NCBI GenBank assembly: GCA_019802505.1
Contig: JAFMOC010000003.1
Location: 3,913,001 to 3,977,000, forward strand
DNA: 64,000 nt
Source: Corydoras sp. C115
Taxonomy: Eukaryota; Chordata; Actinopteri; Siluriformes; Callichthyidae
Direction: 5' to 3'
Below the pieces are notes generated by a model. The model saw only the letters and a list, made by a program, of their open reading frames with translations. It made no database searches and was not told the DNA's origin. Shown piece by piece: positions 59,046 through 64,000 of the stretch. Both the position numbers and the translations under genes were made by a program. Positions within the stretch are counted from its first letter, which is position 1. Each line of letters opens with the position of its first letter.

Positions 59046-59459
59046 CTGTTTCTTGATCACATGAAACATATTCATTCAGAGACAGAATTACATTGTAATT
59101 TATATAAAGCTCCTCAGAAAGCATTAAAATCAATGTGTGAAGAAAATGCAAAAAATATACCAAACGATTTATCCATGGACGATTTAAAAGCAAATTTGGG
59201 ATTTCATTGCATTTTCATTGTATTTCTGATACTCTTGAGCTTCTGTAGGTATATAGTTTACATCTGCACCAATAATGCCATTGAGCTTTGCTCTATGAAT
59301 TAAACCTGCAGTAAACATCATTCAGTGAGACACACAAATGTTTTGCTTTATTAGATGTTTTAATCTGTTATAATAGTTTAATATAATTTAATATATCTGC
59401 TTGTTGTTCATAAGCATCATATAAGGAAAAGAAGAGATTCTATGTATATGACACACTAA
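59046..59459 (+). CDS. possible equatorin-like (EQTN) 3' exons
   Basis: After the acceptor ttttggcacag an open frame of about 67 codons (59046-59248) reads LFLDHMKHIHSETELHC, then NDLSMDDLKANLG, then the hydrophobic span FHCIFIVFLILLSFC. In mammalian equatorin, an acrosomal single-pass membrane protein, a similar DLxxDLK..LG block directly precedes the membrane span, which also ends in FC (from memory). The donor TGTAG|gtatat would join a second exon at 59426 (acceptor atataag), giving a basic stop-transfer tail RKRRDSMYMTH and TAA at 59457-59459. Position (between MOB3B and TEK) and strand (as MOB3B) agree with human EQTN. Upstream exons were not found. Without splicing the frame runs to a stop at 59303. 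Confidence 0.4.
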
Positions 59460-60699
59460 ATGCCAATTTTAATGGTAAGTTAAAGTACAAACCCCTCTTT
59501 TAAAAAAGTTAAATGAAAGCCTATATAAAGTTTAGTAATGCATTATTTTTTTAACAGACAAAAGATTTTTTGTGTTTTTAGTGAATTTTATTTTTATCCT
59601 ATCACTGGGTCACATCAACCCTGATTTTCAGTTGTATATTTAATTAGTTTGGGAATGACAGATACTGATTGAAGTTTCATGCTTGGATTTTTACACCTGT
59701 ACACTGTAAATTAAACATGTGAATTTAATAGTTAAGAGAAGAGTCCCAATATTTTGTTCATATTGTGTATATAGAGTTAACCTATGCTTAAAACAATGAT
59801 GCACCCCATGTCATCACAGAATGATCAGATTTTCTGGATTGTCTTTTTTCAATCTTTGACACATTGGGCCTTAACTTACAGCCTGCGCAAGGCACGTCAC
59901 AATGGCAACAATTTGACTTTACGCAATCCTTCTGCACTGTTTACATAGCAATGTGTTCGCAAATATTCTTATATCCTTGACAATTGGCATTGTGGTCTTG
60001 AATTGAAGTCTGGTCAGGTACATTTGTGGTGTATTGCTATCTTGGCAACAGAATCTTCTCCATTAGGAAACCTGAGAAAGTGTAAAATAATTAGATCATT
60101 TTCAGATCTTAAGACTATCTTTACTGTCATGACCACTGACCTGAAAGGTGAGAACAGACACACAGTAAATTAAGGAAAGCAGAAGTGTAGAAAGTGCCTA
60201 AGATGCACCGCTCTGTAAATGAATCATGCGTGCAAAATATTTAAATATGAGATGAAGACTTGTCCTCAGCTGCTACTTCTATAGCACCTGCCAAATATTT
60301 CTGCTGCATTAGCAGGATTTATGTATATAAAACATATTAATAAGAATTTAAAATTTATATGCAAATGGAAGAATTTATTCAAGTTAAGCAAACATGCTTT
60401 ATGTTGCTGACTTTCAAAACCGTTTCTTGTTTCAATGCAATAGAAAGTTGTTATAATTTTGCCACACAGCTCTGCTTAGATCTCATTTCTCTTTATTGCA
60501 AAAGCTGCTGAAATAACAAAGCAGCACTTGTATCATGTTAAATCTCTTCTTTAAGCAGTTTAGTAAACACTTTGCCTGATTGCTTTAAATTGGATTGTGT
60601 TAGATCAGCATGGTGTGTCCTTCACATCTTAGGTCTGTGCTTTTACAGTATGATTAACCAGTGGATTTCTTACAGAGGGTCTGCAGGAGATTTATAGAG
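59460..60699. other. intergenic AT-rich stretch
   Basis: No gene or repeat recognised. Potential polyadenylation or terminator sequence for the EQTN-like gene was not identified. Confidence 0.5.
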
Positions 60700-60707
60700 C
60701 TCAGCTG

Positions 60708-60715
60708 TATATAAG
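60708..60715 (+). promoter_or_regulatory. TATA box of the small membrane-protein gene
   Basis: TATATAAG in a GC-containing context (gagctcagctg before, gctgattcg after), with an expected transcription start near 60738-60745 and the ORF about 75 bases beyond that. Confidence 0.65.
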
Positions 60716-60761
60716 GCTGATTCGTAGAGCAGTTGAGCAACACCAAACTGAAGGAAGCAGA

Positions 60762-60791
60762 ATGAAGAGCTTAAAAGTATTTATTGCCTGA
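60762..60791 (+). promoter_or_regulatory. upstream open reading frames in the leader
   Basis: A 9-codon upstream frame (MKSLKVFIA, stop at 60789-60791) is followed at once by ATG ATG TAA (60792-60800). Such small frames usually dampen translation of the main frame. Confidence 0.55.
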
Positions 60792-60816
60792 ATGATGTAA
60801 GGTCGGACAGCCAGCC

Positions 60817-61062
60817 ATGTGGGAGAAGACATCAACCGGACCACCGCTGTGTGTTCAGATGCTATCCACAGTGGCCTTAGTGTGCTTTGGACTATACTGC
60901 ATTACCAAGGGTGTTTCCTTTGGCTTCTTCAACTGGTGGTACATCCTGGGAGCAGCCTGCCTGGTGGCCACCCTCTTTGCAGCATTCCGCGTCTATGAAG
61001 TCTTTGTGATCCTGACACAGAGGGACATGGCTGAGACTGAGGCCTTCAAAGAAAGACCCTGA
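60817..61062 (+). CDS. intronless gene for an 81-residue membrane protein
   Basis: ATG at 60817 (G at -3) starts MWEKTSTGPPLCVQMLSTVA, followed by two hydrophobic segments, about residues 15-37 and 42-65 (around a central FFNWW turn), and a charged tail ending QRDMAETEAFKERP. This suggests a hairpin two-span, or possibly one-span, small membrane protein. A TATA box lies about 109 bases upstream and ATTAAA at 61151-61156, so promoter, leader, frame and end signal all fit within about 460 bases without an intron. Codon use is GC-rich compared with the surroundings, as in expressed genes. I do not recognise the family. It lies between the EQTN-like exons and TEK. Overlapping frames on the other strand are shadows. 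Confidence 0.75.
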   Translation: MWEKTSTGPPLCVQMLSTVALVCFGLYCITKGVSFGFFNWWYILGAACLVATLFAAFRVYEVFVILTQRDMAETEAFKERP

Positions 61063-61617
61063 CTGATGTGTGGACAGTTCTGCTTCTTTAAATATTAAGA
61101 TGACTCCATTCCAGATGTCCAAGAATATCTAAAACACTGTATCTGGTCTCATTAAACAATACTGGTTTCAGTCCATGATTCCCTGATTTTAAAGTCTCTG
61201 TTCTATTTGACAGTAATTTCTTATTACATTCTTACAAAGATGCTGTATTATTTCCTAGAAATTAGACAATAGTGAATTGCTTCTGATTGGAGGTTAACAG
61301 TTACAAAAGTTGGTGAGTTTATTATTTCATTTTTCAAGTTTAAATTTTATATGCTCAATTAATTTAACAAACACAATCTTCCTATTTAATTTAATTTAAA
61401 ATGTGTTTAAATCAATATTCTAATTCCAAATATACACCACTAAATAGAAGCCCAAATTGAAATATCTGCTATTCAAGTAAAGAAGATAACATTCTCTGTA
61501 GTATGACTGTTCAGCTCTACATGCGATGGCTTTTTTTTAACAAGGTATAATAAACTTTTTTTTTTAAATCTCAGAGTGCTAACAAACAACAGACAATAAT
61601 GAAAACTCATCATCTTG

Positions 61618-61785
61618 TGCTTAATCCTCCATACGGTCGCAGGGAGGTTCCATCCATGAGGTCTGGGCAGAACATTTTGGGTGCTGGGAAGATAAACCCA
61701 GGACAGGGCGCCAATACATCAATGGGCATGCTCATTTAGACTGACACACACATTATATGGGGCAATTTAGAGCAGCCAATTCAAC
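61618..61785 (-). mobile_element. diverged SINE fragment
   Basis: gggcagaacattttgggtgc, acccaggacagggcgccaat and tatatggggcaatttagagc in reversed order of the SINE body. Strongly diverged. Confidence 0.7.
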
Positions 61786-62687
61786 TTGTGACTTTCAGAT
61801 TTTTCTTTTCACTCTAAATTTGTTTTTTGACAACAACCATTGTAAACACAAAGCACATTATCACATATATTTTATTTGTTATTTAGACTACCCTTTAATA
61901 TCTGGAGTATGGTGGATCTAAAGTAATGTTACTGTTGCATTACGATCCAAAGACAAAAGAGCAGTTGTATATTAAAGAAAATATATTTTAAATGTATTGT
62001 TTGCTTAGAAAACATTTCTTTATTCAATGTGATACTGAAACACTGATTCATTCATCCTGACTGTATTTTTTCTGTTCCACAGTTTTGGAGTAGGCGATTT
62101 TTGGGTCTTGCAGAATGAGTGCAGTCCATCAACAAAAAGTAACAGACACAATATGGATGAAATATAGACAAAATTATATGGACACACAAACATCTGCAAA
62201 AATGAGAAAGTGTTTGTTGCACTGATGGTGTTAACCAGTAATGTCAGCTCTCACCACACCAAAATGGGCTAACATATTTTTGTGCAAACTGTCCTTGGTG
62301 CACAGATTTGAAATACTGAAACTGGAAAAGTTCTACTTATAAAGTTTGTTTTACAGTTTACATTGGTTTGCTAAAGGTGTAATAGCACAATTGAAAATAC
62401 TAAAATGTTTTACACATTTGAGCTAGATGCATCTTAGGAATATGAGTCAATATCTACATTTTCTTCAGTCTATTTAACACATTCCAGTCGCTCTAACTCA
62501 TTCCAGCATTCATAACAGAATCAAAACATGATGCTTTATAACAGGAATACACAATGTGTGCAAGTATTTAGTCTGTGAATCAGAATCACAGAATTGTATA
62601 AACTTAACAAAACTGTACAAACTTAAAGACATAATACAGATCTGTATTCTCCACAAGCAGAAGAGAAACACAGCCTCGTCACAGGGT
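61786..62687. other. TEK 3' untranslated region and intergenic DNA
   Basis: Downstream of TEK on the minus strand. A TTTATT (minus-strand AATAAA) at about 62018 is a candidate polyadenylation signal. No other feature is seen. Confidence 0.45.
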
Positions 62688-62762
62688 TCAACCAGCCTCC
62701 TCGGCAGAGCAGTCAATGCCGGCATAAGTGAATTTCTCATACAATGTTGTGTTAACATATGT
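62688..62762 (-). CDS. tek: TEK (Tie2) last coding exon
   Basis: Minus strand: acceptor tgtccacag|ACA, encoding TYVNTTLYEKFTYAGIDCSA and EEAG before TGA (62688-62690). This is the conserved TEK C-terminal tail, with the tail tyrosines that, when phosphorylated, recruit GRB2/PI3K/DOK-type partners (known). Human ends EEAA rather than EEAG, a single change at the last residue. It joins exon 63161-63260 in phase 0. Confidence 0.94.
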   Translation of the reverse strand, partial: TYVNTTLYEKFTYAGIDCSAEEAG

Positions 62763-62985
62763 CTGTGGACATAAACAGAATGGTTATTTTAAAAATATAT
62801 ATTTTTTAAAAAGCCATACACAATTCAGATGTGTGTAATAGCTTTACAATAAAATGTAAAGATTCTGTGTTATTTTTTTTCTTTACGTTATGAAATTATT
62901 ATTTTATAATACAATTAATAATTAATTATTAATACAATTATTTTGAATTTTTCCATTGTGGGATTAATAAAGGTATATCAATCTG

Positions 62986-63006
62986 ACACACACACACACA
63001 CACACA
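62986..63006. repeat. (CA)n microsatellite
   Basis: About ten CA units between the last two TEK exons. Confidence 0.9.
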
Positions 63007-63160
63007 TTTAGAGTTTAGAACCGATGCATTGCTATGACAGCACTTGCAATCTGCTCAAATTAATATGCATATTCACATCATGGTTTAATATTTTCTATCC
63101 ATTTATGAGTAGTCTGCATATAATTACTAGAATGATTAATTTGATAAAGTGGTGCTTCAC

Positions 63161-63260
63161 CTTTCTCTCTTCCAGCATGCGATTAAGAGATAGCAGGATC
63201 TGAGCAAAGGAAGGTCTTTCATAAGGCTTTTCTCTCCAGCACTGTCTTAATAACTCGTAA
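63161..63260 (-). CDS. tek: TEK (Tie2) penultimate coding exon, kinase C-lobe end
   Basis: TEK is the endothelial receptor tyrosine kinase for angiopoietins, controlling vessel growth and stability (known). Minus strand: acceptor ctttgtacag, then one base completing a codon, then YELLRQCWREKPYERPSF and AQILLSLNRMLEERK, and donor gtgaag. RQCWREKPYERPSF is the last helix block of the kinase domain and is near-identical to vertebrate TEK. The remaining exons lie beyond the right edge on the minus strand. No further exon was seen from 63261 to 64000. Confidence 0.95.
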
Positions 63261-63850
63261 CTGTACAAAGCAACAGAAGGAGAGACAAGTAGTAGATGCA
63301 TAATTCTTTATACAGGTGAATTACATTTTAAATTACACTTATTCTACTTTAGAGATGACGAAATATGGCAGCATTCATAAACACCTGACTCTCAGATATT
63401 ATTTCACAATCATGGGCATTATTAAGTTACCAAAACATGTACAAAACTTCACAAAGTAGACAGCAGAAAAATCTCAGAGTAATCCATTAAACATTCGCAT
63501 CCTATAGGAAATGTTATGTGAGCGCCAATAAAAAATTAAAGAATGACTAACACAAACTGTAAAAATTAAGGAATATTATTTCATATTATTTTACTTCTAC
63601 AATAAGGTACACATGTGTAATATAGTGTACAGGAAGGAGTGTTCAAAACTCCAGCAGCACGGCTCTGTCTGATTCACACACAACTGCACAACATACACTA
63701 TCATACACTATTATCTACTATATAACTATGTAACTATAACATACACTATTATCACTAAAGTGCTGAGGATCATCCACCACCTAAATAATACCTGCGTTGT
63801 GTTATAATTATAGTATATAGTTATAATTATAATTATATAATATTTTAAAA

Positions 63851-64000
63851 GGGACGACATGGTGGCTTAGTGGATAGCACGTTCCCTTCTCAGCGCTGGA
63901 GATTCAGGTTCGAAAATTGATCTGGGTGGAGTTTCCATGTTCTCCTCATGGGTTTCCTCTGGGTTCTCCGGTTTCCTCCCACATTCCAAAAACATGGATT
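63851..64000 (+). mobile_element. DANA-like SINE running off the window
   Basis: Head gacatggtggcttagtggat at 63858, an altered B box (aggttcgaaaattg) and central boxes up to the right edge. It lies in a TEK intron, antisense to TEK. Confidence 0.88.

Noticed and set aside
60892..61122. 76-codon minus-strand frame
   Set aside because: Shadow of the 81-residue plus-strand frame, which has the better promoter and end signals.

Overview
This window looks like a gene-poor, repeat-rich piece of a teleost nuclear genome, most likely an ostariophysan (catfish/characin type). The reasons are vertebrate genes split by GT-AG introns, many dinucleotide microsatellites, and dense fish-type transposons: tRNA-derived SINEs like zebrafish DANA, L2-clade LINEs with (ATGTAA)n tails, hAT, piggyBac and Tc1/mariner. 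The species call rests on remembered repeat sequences and is tentative. Nothing bacterial or plasmid-like is present.

Layout. 1-12 kb: mostly non-coding, with two possible minus-strand exons of unknown genes (1283-1459 and 10856-10928), microsatellites and SINE/L2 insertions. 12.2-14.5 kb: a BED-finger hAT remnant and its flank, rearranged and tandemly repeated directly upstream of THAP1. 14.5-20.9 kb: THAP1 (plus strand, three coding exons), whose introns carry two LINEs and a hAT element with target-site duplications. 23.2-36 kb: a piggyBac-rich block with a minus-strand copy (one frameshift), a plus-strand copy with an intact 540-codon spliced reading frame but two lost catalytic Asp residues, a third internally deleted copy, and flank repeats in direct and inverted order. 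36.7-57.9 kb: MOB3B (plus strand, three coding exons plus likely 5' non-coding exons). 59.0-59.5 kb: a possible equatorin-like (EQTN) 3' end. 60.7-61.2 kb: a compact intronless gene for an 81-residue membrane protein. 62.7-63.3 kb: the last two coding exons of TEK (Tie2) on the minus strand.

The order MOB3B > (EQTN-like) >, with TEK converging, matches human 9p21 (TEK, EQTN, MOB3B, same relative orientations), which supports both the MOB3B name and the EQTN-like call. The genes have separate jobs: THAP1 is a zinc-finger transcription factor, MOB3B a kinase-pathway adaptor, and TEK the angiopoietin receptor kinase. No operon-like logic applies. The strongest items for a second look are the spliced, catalytically altered piggyBac gene, the EQTN-like exons, the TATA-driven microprotein gene, and the transposon-driven multiplication of YY1-like and E-box motifs upstream of THAP1.
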